Part shown: positions 31,093-42,077 of the stretch, piece after piece
Numbering within the stretch: position 1 is the stretch's first letter
Layout of the letters: each line of letters opens with the position of its first letter
From: Siderastrea radians
Lineage: Eukaryota > Cnidaria > Anthozoa > Scleractinia > Rhizangiidae
Direction: 5' to 3'
Assembly (NCBI GenBank): GCA_964017195.1
Contig: OZ024894.1
Span: 30,299,120 to 30,363,119 of the forward strand
Length of the DNA: 64,000 nucleotides
The notes under the pieces: model-generated
What the model was told of the DNA's origin: nothing
The model's input: the letters and a program-made list of their open reading frames with translations, nothing else
The model's database searches: none
Program-made: the position numbers and the translations under genes

Positions 31093-34009
31093 TTATGCTT
31101 TAAACTGTTTTCTCAACTGCTTCTGTTGTCTTCTTATATTTATCATGTTGTCTGTTTCTGTTTGGGATGAGTTGAAAACGTCCTTCATGATCACTGAAAA
31201 ACAAAAAGAAAAGAAATACAATGTTAAAGGTTTCATATTATATCTTGACAGAGTTATGGTAATAATGGTATAGAAACAAGCACTTACTATATAAATCATT
31301 TCCAGAGACTCTTTGCTGCGTGCACCCCTCTTTTCCCTTTGTAAGATTGCATTGAGTCCCCTTGATGGATGAATTGGCTATTAGCTTTCCTTTGAGAATA
31401 ACTTAGCCAATAATGTTTTCAATCCATCAAGGGGGGTTTGAAGAAAATTTTACTGAACTTTCCAGTGCCTCCTGCAATATTTTAAAACACAAGTAATTAG
31501 TGTTGAGGGCTTTAATTCATAAGGGAATAGCAATTGCGACTGAGTGCATTGTTAATTAAAATAAGCACTATATGATCTCAAGTGTATCAGAGCAAAGCCT
31601 ACAGTGTTCCAGATAAGAGAGGGGTCTCCAGATCAAAAATCCAACAAGGCTGGCTTTCTAACTTGAAAAATCAAATGGCCAACTTAAGAAGATTTGGATA
31701 CCCACAACTTGTTGACCCATTAAATAAATATTAATTATTGACTCCCTGTCCTTAAAAGTGAACTGGAACACTGCGTCTAATGCTAACAAAGTTGTAGACC
31801 GCAGGGCTTATAAGCAGCATTTTTATGGTACATAAAAGTAAGGGACTGTTCAGGAGCCAGTGCATTTTGGGGTGCCACACTAACTTTTAATAGGCATGCA
31901 AAGACCTGGAGTGCGTGTATTATTTTCCGGTGTCAGTTATGGACTGAGGTTTGTTTCTGTTACCTCAAGATCATGATCAGATAAGCTATAAAGTTATGAT
32001 CTAATATGACGCCACAATAAAATATTTATAAGTACCTTTCTCATACCACTAGATGGCGTGTCATTTAGAATCTCTTCTTCAGGGGTGGTGCTGTAGGTCT
32101 CTGAACTTTGCTTATTACTCTGTTTGGTAATTTGACCCTAATAAGGAAAGTAGATAGTAAAGATAAGTAATACCACAATTAATTTCATAATACTGCCATA
32201 GCAACATGTATTTAATATTTAAGCTATAAGCTGTATGTGTTTCAACCCTAAAAGCAGTATTGATACAATTGTATTTACAATTAGTGAAGACATTTAGCAC
32301 ACACACTTTGTAATTATATGTCAATTTAAACAAGTAAGGTGAGATTCAGGGCATGTCAGTAGTTTTCAGGGCCATGGGTACTTGGTTTTGGTAGCTTTTT
32401 AGCCAAATTCGTTCTGCTGACAATAGAAATAAGTCCAACTATTGTGTGTGTGTGTTGGTGTGTGTGTGCTGTATTCAGAGACATGAGCATTATGGGTGAG
32501 TGTACACCTACACTTCACATATACAATTACCTTTAATTTCTTTTTGAGGGCCCTTACTTCATCGTGGAGAACCTTAACAGCTGATTTAAGGAGGCTCACC
32601 TCCTTTTGTACCTCCTGTACCTCCAAGCTGTTCATAAATGTGGTGGGAGATAATGTTTAGGGGAGCTGCAAGTGAATGGTTGGTGATATGTACTAGGAGC
32701 TGGCCTATCAATGTTTTGATAGCCAGCTCCCAACTCAAGTGTGTCTGCACCTCATGCAATAAAGCTGAAAATGATTGATTAGAATTATTAATTGAATTAT
32801 TGAATGTTAATGGATGATTGATGCCAATGGATTGTGGATGATCATGATGGATGCGAGGATCTTGTGGCAGAGGATAAAGCCGATAGACTGTGTTGTCTGC
32901 TGGATTTGGCTGCTGGTTTAATACAGGCTTCTGTCTGGCTGCCATGGCAGTCTGCACACGGGCAAGCTGCGCCGTATTTTGAAATGGTTTGTTAATAGCC
33001 TGTGCAGTGAGAATAAATAATTATGCTTGCATAAGGTTGGTTGGATAACATTTTATTATATATTAACTAAATTAATTGGCTTAATTAAACTAAAATGTCA
33101 GTATGAATAGCAAAATTATATTTGTACAAAAAATCATATATGTACTGAACAGTGCAGATGAAACATGAGTAAAATTGCAGTGTGCTATCAACTTAAGCAA
33201 TAATGGTAATAATTATAAAGCAATCTGAAAAAAACAGTCATGGGTTAAATTGAAATCCCCTTCAAGCAGGGAGACGAATTTTTAGATATTGCTTTTTCAA
33301 CTGTTAAGTTGATAGCAGTACAGTATGTGAGGATCACAAATTTCATTCATAACACCTGTGTTAAATAAGCCTTTACATTTAATTCAGGATGTTTAATGCC
33401 ACACTGTACATGATAAATTATCCTATGTTCAACTTTTTTCGGTCCACATTCGTAATACTGTTCTGTATTAATGAAATTAATCAAAAAGCACGATCGATGT
33501 ACTTTACCGGGACTTTACAAGCCAGGCTTATACATAAGTCATAAATTATGCAAATGAAATGTTATAAAACCCAAAGACAGAAAGAGCTTTAAAAGCACTT
33601 CGATCTCCCGAAACGAAACATTCACCCTGAACACTTGATTAGTTTCCCTGTAGTTCTATTTATTTAAAAAAAAATCATAAAATCCCAAAAGGACTATTCG
33701 TTCAAAAGCTTATGGATTTCATTCAGCCAGAAGTCAGCCGTTTGACCTCTGTAATTCAATTGTACGTACAATTGCAAGTTGTACATGTCCATAGTTGTAC
33801 ATCACGTACAATGAATATTAAGTACATTAAAGGTTCAACTTACCGGAAATGAACAGGACAGTGCCTTTGTAAACTTTCATTTTCCCCTTCACTTTTTTGA
33901 CGAGGCTGACTTCTTGATCGAGGACGATGTTCTCTTCCGAAATCATTTTGCCCGGGATGACACCGACACTCGCACTGTTCTCAAGCCAACGAACTACATA
34001 ATACGGCAT
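31093..34009 (-). CDS. Multi-exon gene with coiled coil and degenerate BEN domain
   Basis: Candidate first exon 34009-33844 starts MPYYVVRWLENSASVGVIPG, an N-terminal module like those I recall before BEN domains, and ends at donor GTAAGT. Exons near 32999-32531 encode a Gln/Asn-rich region and a coiled coil (VSLLKSAVKVLHDEVRALKK). Exon 32137-32036 (GQITKQSNKQSSETY...) is phase 0 to 0. Exon 31471-31288 encodes LDGLKTLLAKLFSKES, then LIANSSIKGTQCN, resembling the BEN core. Last exon 31193-31093 reads IMKDVFNSSQ to a stop. The last four exon borders agree in phase. The BEN exon needs two compensating one-base shifts, so the copy may be broken. BEN domains bind DNA and act in chromatin repression; here it may regulate or be cargo of the element. 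Confidence 0.5.
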
Positions 34010-35436
34010 CTTGAGCTGATCTGCCAGATACGAGAGGTCACTGCAGTGTCGAATGAAGAAGATGTAGAGATCAAAGGGCAAACAAGTGAAGTGGTGGTCA
34101 AATCAGTCTTCTACGCAGACTATATGGTCGAATCGAACGAGGGCTGATTGAGCTTTCGAAACGAATTTAGCTTATGACCGTTGAAATTGGCGCTCGGATT
34201 CTCCACAGCGGTGTCCTGGTTCTTGACCAATGAATTACCGCAGTTTGCTCACATGGCCACAAGAGTGACAACTGTAACATTATCCAGACCCTGAAAGGTA
34301 CAACATTAAGCGGGGTTTTTACGCGCGGAATGTGTATTTGTTCATTTCGACATTTAATTGTAGTTGTACACTGCAAGATGGCTTCGATACATAATAACAT
34401 TCGAATGGTTTTATACATGGATATTACGGTGAGGTGATTGTCGAGGGAATCGAGAAATGGCGTGTGGTATCTGTTATAGAACGTTATCAACCGAACAGCG
34501 TGTGGAGTACCAAGTTCATAGCGTCCATCATGAAGGTTAGTGGGGGAAAAAATTCAGCGAGATTGCAATTGTTTAATTAGAGGCAAATTAATAACGATAT
34601 TAGCCTATGACTCCTATGAGTAATAAAAAGACTTAGCTAAGTTTAGTAAACTCAGACGTACTGAAACTTTCCACAGACTACGGACTCCTTTGGATCGGAT
34701 TGATGGCGCGGTCGACCTAAGCTATATATATTTATTAGTCATGAATTTTCACGAAAGCCTAGTTTCAACCTCCAAAGAGTATTCGATCTTTTTTGGAAAT
34801 GGCAAGCGATTCGAAAAGCTTATATTTTGGTTTTGTAGTTGACGTATTTTCCCAAATTGTGCAATTTTTTTCACTAAAATCGATATACGTCCGCGACAAT
34901 TGGAAAATTTTTGACCGACCCACAGGCATTTCAAGTAAACAAAATGCACGGCAGCTTAATTACGCTGGTATCAAAAAAATCTGAGAGAACCTCAGGTCTG
35001 ACAGAGTCTTCAATCCTTGTATCAAGGTGGCAAGTTATTCAAAAATTAGCTATCGTGGTTTTTGTTGCCCATTTCTTCGGCAGGGTGTACTTTGACACCA
35101 GGAAAGGGGGGGGGGGATTGGATTCCCTCCAAGGAAGAATATTGCATTCAAAATGATACCCTGTTCTAGAAATCGGCCGATTTCTAATACCCTGTTTTAG
35201 AAATTTAGTAAATTTAATAGCCATTTTATTGTGCATTCAATAGGAAAGCTCTCGAAATTAAATATTGTATCATACCTGTATGGGTATTTTGGAGGAGTAC
35301 CCCCCCCCCCGGTGTAAAGATTACACTGAATCTGGCCACAGAGTTTCTAAGCGGTTGAGAACATAACAAAAGAAACCGATTTTATAGTGTACTGCATATA
35401 AAATTTGTCAACTACAAATTATTGTGCCAGACTATA
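34010..35436. other. Transposon interior, no gene recognised
   Basis: Includes the likely 5' region of the BEN-type gene, short open frames without splice support, a G tract near 35107 and a C tract near 35301. Minus-strand 34490-34167 is open for 107 codons but looks like noise. Confidence 0.35.
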
Positions 35437-35718
35437 GAGCAGTTTTCAAATGAGTGTCGTAAAATCAAAACCAAAACAATTATTCTGACTAATCACAACA
35501 GGAACAAAACACAAAATGAACCAATCAGAAATCAAATCAAATACAAGCAATTGGTGCTAAGCGCGGGAAAACGCGTGCGAGCAAGTCACGATTGGTTTTG
35601 GTTTTACGCCTGATTGGTTGAGAAAGTGGCGCGAGTTTTTTTAACCAATCAGAGAGCCTAGTAATGCAAAACCAAAGCAAACACAACATTACTTTCGACA
35701 CTCAATGGAAAACTGCTC
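35437..35718. mobile_element. 282-bp TA-flanked MITE with CCAAT words
   Basis: GAGCAGTTTTCAAATGAGTG at the left end matches the complement of CACTCAATGGAAAACTGCTC at the right; TA lies outside each end (35435-35436, 35719-35720). Several CCAATCAG/CTGATTGG words occur inside. It is nested in the 10.9 kb element. Confidence 0.8.
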
Positions 35719-36154
35719 TATGCATGGTGTTTTACTTGGCATTACTAAAACACTCTGATGTACAACTGGTTTTCTGCCACCAAGACCAAAAAGCCGTATT
35801 TTATTGGAAATGAGGATTGTATTGGGCTCTGTAATATAACTTCAGTTTATAATAATAAATAATTTACTGCTATAATAAATGTCATTATGCTGTATTGGGT
35901 AGGCAAGTTGAGGTTACATCTGTACCATTTTGCAGAAATTATTTTTGAAATATCCTATGGTTTTGAACTCTCATGCACCTGCTATAAATGTAGGAGATTC
36001 TAATTTTCCCTTTTAGCTTACCTGTGTCCATGTAGTTTGCAGTTATAACAACAGGGCAATGTACAACCATGCATACCAGCTTTGTGTCCACAAAAGGCAA
36101 TCAAAATAATGGCTTGAAATGGATTCTGATAATTAAAATTAAATCCCTTCACAG

Positions 36155-37533
36155 ATAACTCTGGTTAATCAGCGACTGTTGAAGATGGCACCTCCTGATT
36201 TCATCAAGCGTTTACCTCGGGATTTAGAGAAACACTACAGATACTTCAAAGGTAAATAAACTGTCAGGAACATGCAGGGCTGTGACACACAGGTCTATTA
36301 TCCCATTCATTGATTTTTCTTAGTGAAAAGTCCTAAGGAAACAGTTAAAAGCATGATTCACAGCATCAGTAAATGGTTCAGGGGGATTGCAAGTAAACAG
36401 AAATATCTTTCAGTCAAGTCATGACACTAGTGACACTCTCAATGTGTATTAATGAAAATGGGGTAGGGAGAAAGCATATTGAATTTGTAAAAAGGATCCC
36501 AGTTCCAAGATTTTTCACCTATCAGAAATTAATGGAAGGGATCAATCAAATCAATATTGGTGAGTTACATGATGTAAGACAAGTTCTTTGTCATGGCCTA
36601 AGTGAAGAAAACCAGGTCAATGGAAAGTTTAGGAACCTTCTGCAACAGGTAAGGAGTCTTGTCTATTTTGTCACCACTTCATGTCAATTGTTCAAAACCT
36701 AAAGATGGACTCTGACCAGAGGTCTCATACCTTTAAGTTACATGTGTTTGCTTTCACAGCAATCAATCTTGGAGATGTAGTTTCTCTCTTTAGCAGGGTT
36801 TCTCTTTCGAATGAACAGGTTCTGAGTCTTCAGCAATTTTGCTCTAACTGGACAAAAGACTTTGTAATTAAGAATTTTTCTCAAGATTTTTTGAATAATA
36901 GCTCTCAAGAACAATAGCAATTCGATTCAGCTAACGAATCTGCATAAGGTGATATATTTTTTTGAGGTGTAAGATTTTTTTTGGCAGTATTCGTCTGTGA
37001 TCGAAGATGAGTCAGTAAATTAAAAGTGTTCAACCGTTCGGTTTTGAGTAATTTTTTTGGCATTTCGTCCGGCCACTAACTATTACAGAGCTACTGCACT
37101 CTTTCTGACCAGCACGCCAACGACCTGGACAATTGGCCATATTTTTCCGAGTCATGCTAAAGTCATTCATCAAAGGTTGGGGATGGGACTTGGCATAAAC
37201 ACTATGGAGGGCAGGGATGCCAAGCATGTTACTTTGGCCACATTTACTCATAATACCCAGTTTAGTAACAGGTGGGCTGAAGTTTTTAAACATGAGTATG
37301 TGTCATTATTTTGGTTAAGGGAGAAAGGGAGTGATGAAACTGTACACAAGGAAACAAATGGGCTGTATGTACCAAAAAGGTGTTCCACTTCACAGTTTTG
37401 CTATTGCGGGGAGCCTAAACAAGTTACTGAGATGAAATGTACTTTCTGTTCTGACCCACTGAGGGACATAATATTTCAATGTGTAGTGAAAGGGAAAATA
37501 ACAAGTGCAGCAAAAGACGTGCTGAACCATTAG
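36155..37533 (+). CDS. Multi-exon ORF of the 10.9 kb element, Cys-rich C-terminus, unknown
   Basis: Exon 36155-36251 follows CCCTTCACAG and reads ITLVNQRLLKMAPPDFIKRL to donor GTAAAT, phase 1. Exon 36503-36648 (after GGATCCCAG) joins in phase and reads VPRFFTYQKLMEGINQINIG to donor GTAAGG. A short open stretch to a stop at 36916 may be a third exon. The last exon, from acceptor TATTACAG to the stop (37089-37533), encodes about 148 residues: TWTIGHIFPSHAK, GMGLGINTMEGRDAKH, NRWAEVFKHEYVSLFWLRE, then a zinc-knuckle-like CYCGEP...MKCTFCSDP. I recall similar C-terminal blocks in unannotated cnidarian repeat proteins but cannot verify this. It is the best candidate for the element's own mobility protein, yet no catalytic triad is evident. 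Confidence 0.5.
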
Positions 37534-38344
37534 AGTAACATATATTTATTTATTAGCTCAACTACTACTAGCTGACAAAAGACATTTATGAAGGGGAGAG
37601 ACTTAGCATCATTATCACTTGTACACCAATGGGCCATAGTTCTTCCTACTCAAGGTCACAAATTAAGTACTTGGTATGGACCTAGGAATGAACAGTAACA
37701 GTACCTATGGTGTAACAGATGACATTTTTATATCAAAAATGCATAGAAATGATTGCATGTTATGCTAATTTATACCAATTTAGTTTTATCCGAAAACAAA
37801 ACTGCAAAGGGAATAGATTTAATTTCAATTGATTATAATAAAATCAAATAGATTTAATTTTATTTGATTGTAATAAAATCATATAATTATTTAAGTTAAA
37901 TGAAGCCTTGCAGCTTTTATCTTACTTTGCCAACAAATTTAAGAATGGACTTCAAAATCTAATATATCATGAATTATATGATCACTAAAATATCCTGCAA
38001 AGTGTAATATATTTTCTTATAATGGAATACAAAGCTATTGTTTATTCAAAGAGTTGTGGAGTGTTGTAATGTACTTATTGATTAATGATCTGGTTACAAA
38101 TTTTAAGTACATTACCTATCACATATTTTATATTTATGCTATGACACCATATATAAATTTATGAAAGGATCAAATTTCAAATTCACAATAGCATATATAA
38201 ATATATAATTATATCACAATACCATATACTGTATACATTAAGTATGTATTTAATCACCCTGAAGAAGTTCACTGAATGTGGTTGAAACATAGGTGTAACA
38301 AGAATTATCATTGTCATTTGTGATTTATTTATATATTTATAAAT
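37534..38344. other. AT-rich, no gene
   Basis: Very AT-rich 3' region after the plus-strand gene; repeated ATTTAATTT/TGATT words near 37810-37880. Nothing else was recognised. Confidence 0.4.
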
Positions 38345-39105
38345 AACTGGTTGAGAAGGAAAAATTATTATCCTGACATAGGCACTACAGTTCTGATTCA
38401 AGAAGGTCGGCTGGTCCTCTCTCGTCAGGTGCGTAGTATGCTAGCTAGCTAGGGTTCCTTATACACACTGATCCTTTACAATGTAGGTTTATATCAGCCT
38501 GGCTGCAAAAGAAAATTGTCATGCACAACTTAAGTGTAACTCTGTAGGTTTGCATCAGTGGTGGGATGATATTTATGCTAACTATTTGATAACAGCATTA
38601 CAAGAAAAATATTCATGTTGCGAAAAATTGAGTTTGCTGCAATAAAGTTTTATTTCTGACATCTGACCACTTGGCACAGAGCCAGAGCCAGAATGACAGC
38701 CAGTGCCAGTAATGCTTCAATGCCAGTGCCTGAGCAAGAACCTGAGCGTGTGCCTGCTGTCCATTTGGTCAGTGAAAAACTGTCATTTGAGACAGTTTCT
38801 CCTAAGTATCAACATTGAAATATGTAAAAATGAAATGAATTGCAACTTGTTTTTGCATGCTATTAACTTTCTTAGAGGCAATGGTAATTTTTAAGACATG
38901 ATGATGACCATCACAGCTGAACATTTAACTTAAGAATGTCTTAAAACTATCAGTGTATATAAGGAACCCAAGGTAGCCATTGTATTAGGCACCTGATGAG
39001 AGAGGACCAGCTGGCCTTCTTGAAACAGAACTGTACTGTACTGCACTGTACTGTACAGGCTGTTCGTATGTCAGCATAATCATTATTCCTTCTCAACCAA
39101 TTATG
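38345..39105. repeat. 760-bp foldback with ~130-160 bp arms
   Basis: Arms 38345-38475 and 38945-39105 are inverted copies: GGTTGAGAAGGA versus TCCTTCTCAACC, and AAGAAGGTCGGCTGGTCCTC versus its complement near 39010 with a few changes. Just outside the left arm, CCTGAAGAAG and GTTGAAACAT resemble the boxed ends of Penelope-type elements. Confidence 0.7.
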
Positions 39106-39125
39106 TGGCTCTACTAGAGTAGAGC

Positions 39126-39137
39126 TCTCTCTCTGTC

Positions 39138-39173
<36 letters not shown>

Positions 39174-39174
39174 A
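39126..39174. repeat. (CT)n microsatellite
   Basis: A run of CT units with few interruptions. Confidence 0.9.
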
Positions 39175-39252
39175 ATAAAACTATATCGAAGAGTATACAT
39201 ATCAAGTTTTCCCTATTGTCAGGTGTAATAATTTGTATCCAATATATGCAGG

Positions 39253-40285
39253 TTACTTATGCTGAGGCCAGCCATGCTCGTTCCAACAGCCATAATAAAA
39301 ATCAAATGTGATGATTTCCTTATGAAAACAATATTTTATGCCAAATTGTTTACTTTCGTTAATAACGGCTTCCACTCGTTTCCCTCCTTTCACTCTCCTT
39401 TTTAGCAAACTTTGTTGATCCATAGTCTGATCAGTCAATTTACAAAAGACTTTTCTGACTCTGTTATGTCACTGAAGTAAACACAAATACACAATGTTTT
39501 GTGTGTGTTTTGATGGTAATCACTCCATTGAAGCTTGATCCCAAAGAAATTTGAAAAAAAATATACAGCATAATTATTATCCTATAAGTGAATAAAATAT
39601 CACTGTTCATCTAGTTTTAAGACTGTTTTGAATTCCAGTCTTACACATGCTGTGGCTAACCATGTTCATTCCGAAATCCATAATAAAAATCAAAGATGAT
39701 GCTTTCTTTCTTATAGCAATACTTTATCCCAAATTGCTTATTAGCATCAATAATGCCTTCGACGCGCTTTTCACCTTTCACCTTCCGTTTAAGAAAGTGT
39801 TCTTTGGTCAGATTGTGATCAGTCAAATCAGAGAACACTTTTCTCACTCTATTGTAGGCCGTAAAAGCAAATACACAATTCTTTTGTGTTTTGACCGTTA
39901 TCACGCCATAATTTGTGTGGGAAACAGTAGCTTCCAAAATCTTGAAGAGCTCTCCAGAAAGTCTGTCCTCCACAATGAACTGCCAAGGATGTTTCAGAGA
40001 ACACCTGGGTGATATTCGATTCTGCTGCTTCAACCATACTGAATGCCTGCTGTTGCAGCATTGGGTAAAAATCCCCGACCATTTGCTTGAATCCTCGCTG
40101 TAGATCGAACGGCCGCCTTGAAATCGGGTCTAATAGTGATCTTATCTCTTCCACCGCATTTCGTACTTTCGTTTTATCAATTTGCTTGTTTTCAAGCTCT
40201 GATACAGCAGTATGTAGAGTGCCCTCAACTGTTGTTAAAAAGCCTCTCTTGCGTCCGCCATATTTGTTTGTCTTGAAGCCTCAAC
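39253..40285 (-). pseudogene. Unknown gene of the 10.9 kb element with duplicated, broken 3' exon
   Basis: Upstream frame (about 40285-40010): GFKTNKYGGRKRGFLTTVEG, a helical segment SELENKQIDKTKVRNAVEEI and FKQMVGDFYPMLQQQAFSMV. A second frame (about 40012-39656) continues with SGELFKILEATVSHTNYGVI, FAFTAYNRVRKVFSDLTD and KQFGIKYCYKKESIIFDFYY to a stop. The switch between the two needs a frameshift or a very short intron. A second copy of the last part lies downstream at about 39530-39253 (VRKVFCKLTDQTMDQQ..., KQFGIKYCFHKEIITFDFYY), itself shifted once after TSVT. So the 3' exon was tandemly duplicated and decayed. Product not recognised; basic and aromatic composition might suit nucleic-acid binding, but this is inference. 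Confidence 0.45.
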
Positions 40286-40476
40286 CGCTGACCTATTTAC
40301 CCGCGCCCGTAATCTTGGCCGCTTTTGGCCCAACAAATTCCCGGCATGTCTTTCTTTTTTTCTTTTTTGTGTTTTTTTTGGGGGGCAGAATTTTTGTTGT
40401 TTTCATATATTTCATAATGTTAATTCCTTTGTAGTTAAAATTCCTCTGGTAACAAATTTCTGAATTCACGACTGTA

Positions 40477-40903
40477 AAGTCAAGTCATTCCTGAGAATTC
40501 TCGGGAATTCCTGAGAACCTGTTCTTTAATGAACATGCTTAAAATCTGTAAGTCAAGTCATTCCTGGGAATTCTCGGAAATTCGTGAGAACCTGTTCTTT
40601 TGAACATGCTTAAAATCTGTAAGTCAAGTCATTCCTGGGAATTCTCGGGAATTCCTGAGAACCTGTTCTTTTGAACGAGTTTAAAATTTGATTTTCGCAC
40701 ATTTCAGTCAAATCCTGAGAATTCTCGAGAATTCTCGAGAATCCTCGAAAAGCTGTTAAATACTGCTGGAGGTGTTCTCAAAAATTCCCGGGAATTCTCG
40801 GGAATTTTCGGTCGCACCAAAAGAATGCAAAATTTCCCAAGATTTCCTGGGAAATCTCGAGAATTCCTGGGAATTTTGCCTTTCCCGGGAATTCTCGAGA
40901 ATC
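40477..40903. repeat. Right subterminal array, 71-73-bp units with GAATTC palindromes
   Basis: AAGTCAAGTCATTCCTG starts units at 40477, 40550 and 40621. Each has GGAATTCTCGG(G)AATTC and GAGAACCTGTTCTTT. It continues as denser GAGAATTCTCGAGAATTC and CCCGGGAATTC words to the terminal repeat. Unit length differs from the left array although the core words are the same. Confidence 0.85.
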
Positions 40904-40915
40904 ATTTCGTACGGG

Positions 40916-41945
40916 GAGGATGTCCAAATTTGCAAAGGAAATTATTTAACTTATTTGCAAACATTTGTTGTTTTCAGTAGATGTTTCTCTATCTCTTAAT
41001 AGATGCCCGCGATATGATATTGATATTAAAGCGACAAAGTTGTGTGAGGACAAGTTATTTTAAATTAAACAGGTTATTTTAAATTAAACTAGGCCAAATC
41101 GAATCTTCAGTGAAAACAAATGAAAATGTACAAAATTAGCAAAGTGTTTGATTCAATAACATTATATATATTAATGTCAGTTGTGCAAAACCAGCAGTTT
41201 ACGCACTTTCTAGGTAAATACAATGAGCAACGTTATTTATTAAAATAAAAAATAGATATATAAATTAATGAAAAAATGACTGAAAGAAAAATAAATAGAA
41301 AAAATTAAGTTACAATGCTACCATCGTAGTGACATTTAAATGCTCAGCAAAAAAGTGAACCTCATTTACTAGAGAAAATCACAGGCTATCTGATAAATGA
41401 AATGCTTTTTAAAATATGGCAAGAGGGTAAACACTAAGGCCATGGGGATCTCATCTCCCTTGTTCAACGGTGGGGAGTACGTCCAATGGTTAAAAGCAGC
41501 CGGATACAAAAATACATAAAGCAAAGGCAAATGAATCGTCGTCATCATTTCAGGTTTTGGCACTGCTTTCATGTTCTGATGCCACATGTGACTCATAGAA
41601 ATATCGTCTGACATTTGTGAAATACACAAAAAATAGCAATATATACAACCAAACAATCAAACAGAGTTATTAGCTAACTAGCAGATATCTATTTTCATCC
41701 AAAAAAGTGAACAAAAACAACAGCAGTAGACAGCAAAGATCGAGCTACAAACCCCATCTCCAGGGTTTGGTCTGAACGTGGACGTAGTGGCGCACACGAG
41801 TCAAATTTCCCTACGCCATGCTGCGGTGTCGGAACAACAACAAAAACCGGATATGCATTATGTGGCTCTTCGATGTTATTTGGGGAAATTAACACGAATA
41901 ACAGTAGCTAAACGAGACAAAACAACAAAATGTAACAAACAACAA
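40916..41945. repeat. R1 duplicated segment, copy 2, right part
   Basis: Resumes the match to copy 1 at GAGGATGTCCAAATTTGCAA and follows it to about 18530 of copy 1 (AACACGAATAACAGTA). Confidence 0.8.
41369..41656 (-). CDS. Conserved hypothetical ORF in R1, copy 2 (95 aa)
   Basis: Homologue of the frame at 18278-17973: MFGCIYCYFLCISQMSDDIS, WHQNMKAVPKPEMMTTIHLP, then SPPLNKGDEIPMALVF. The C-terminus diverges by a shift near the end. No domain recognised. It could be a decayed exon shared by both R1 copies. Confidence 0.3.
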   Translation of the reverse strand: MFGCIYCYFLCISQMSDDISMSHMWHQNMKAVPKPEMMTTIHLPLLYVFLYPAAFNHWTYSPPLNKGDEIPMALVFTLLPYFKKHFIYQIACDFL

Positions 41946-42077
41946 GAAGAAAATAGAGGGAAAATACGACCTAGTGGCCTCTTCACAGTCTACAAGATTA
42001 TTATCAAGTTTTAATCCTTCGTTTGTCTTAAAAACATTGCTCTTAATTAAAAAACAAAAAACAGGCCGTTCAGATTT

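Larger units (their letters stand above)
30035..40915. mobile_element. 10.9 kb DNA transposon-like insertion with GAATTC-rich subterminal arrays
   Basis: R1 copy 1 reads through uninterrupted (GGGGGAAAAGGGGAGGATG), whereas copy 2 is split exactly here. The inserted DNA begins CCCGTGCGAAAT (30035-30046) and ends with its complement ATTTCGTACGGG (40904-40915), a 12-bp inverted repeat with one change. GA lies next to each end, compatible with a 2-bp target duplication but not proof. Inside each end are tandem arrays rich in GAATTC and GGGAATTCCC. The element carries three coding units, a TA-flanked MITE and a small foldback, so it is old or degenerate. No classic DDE transposase was recognised and the superfamily is unknown. 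Confidence 0.8.
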
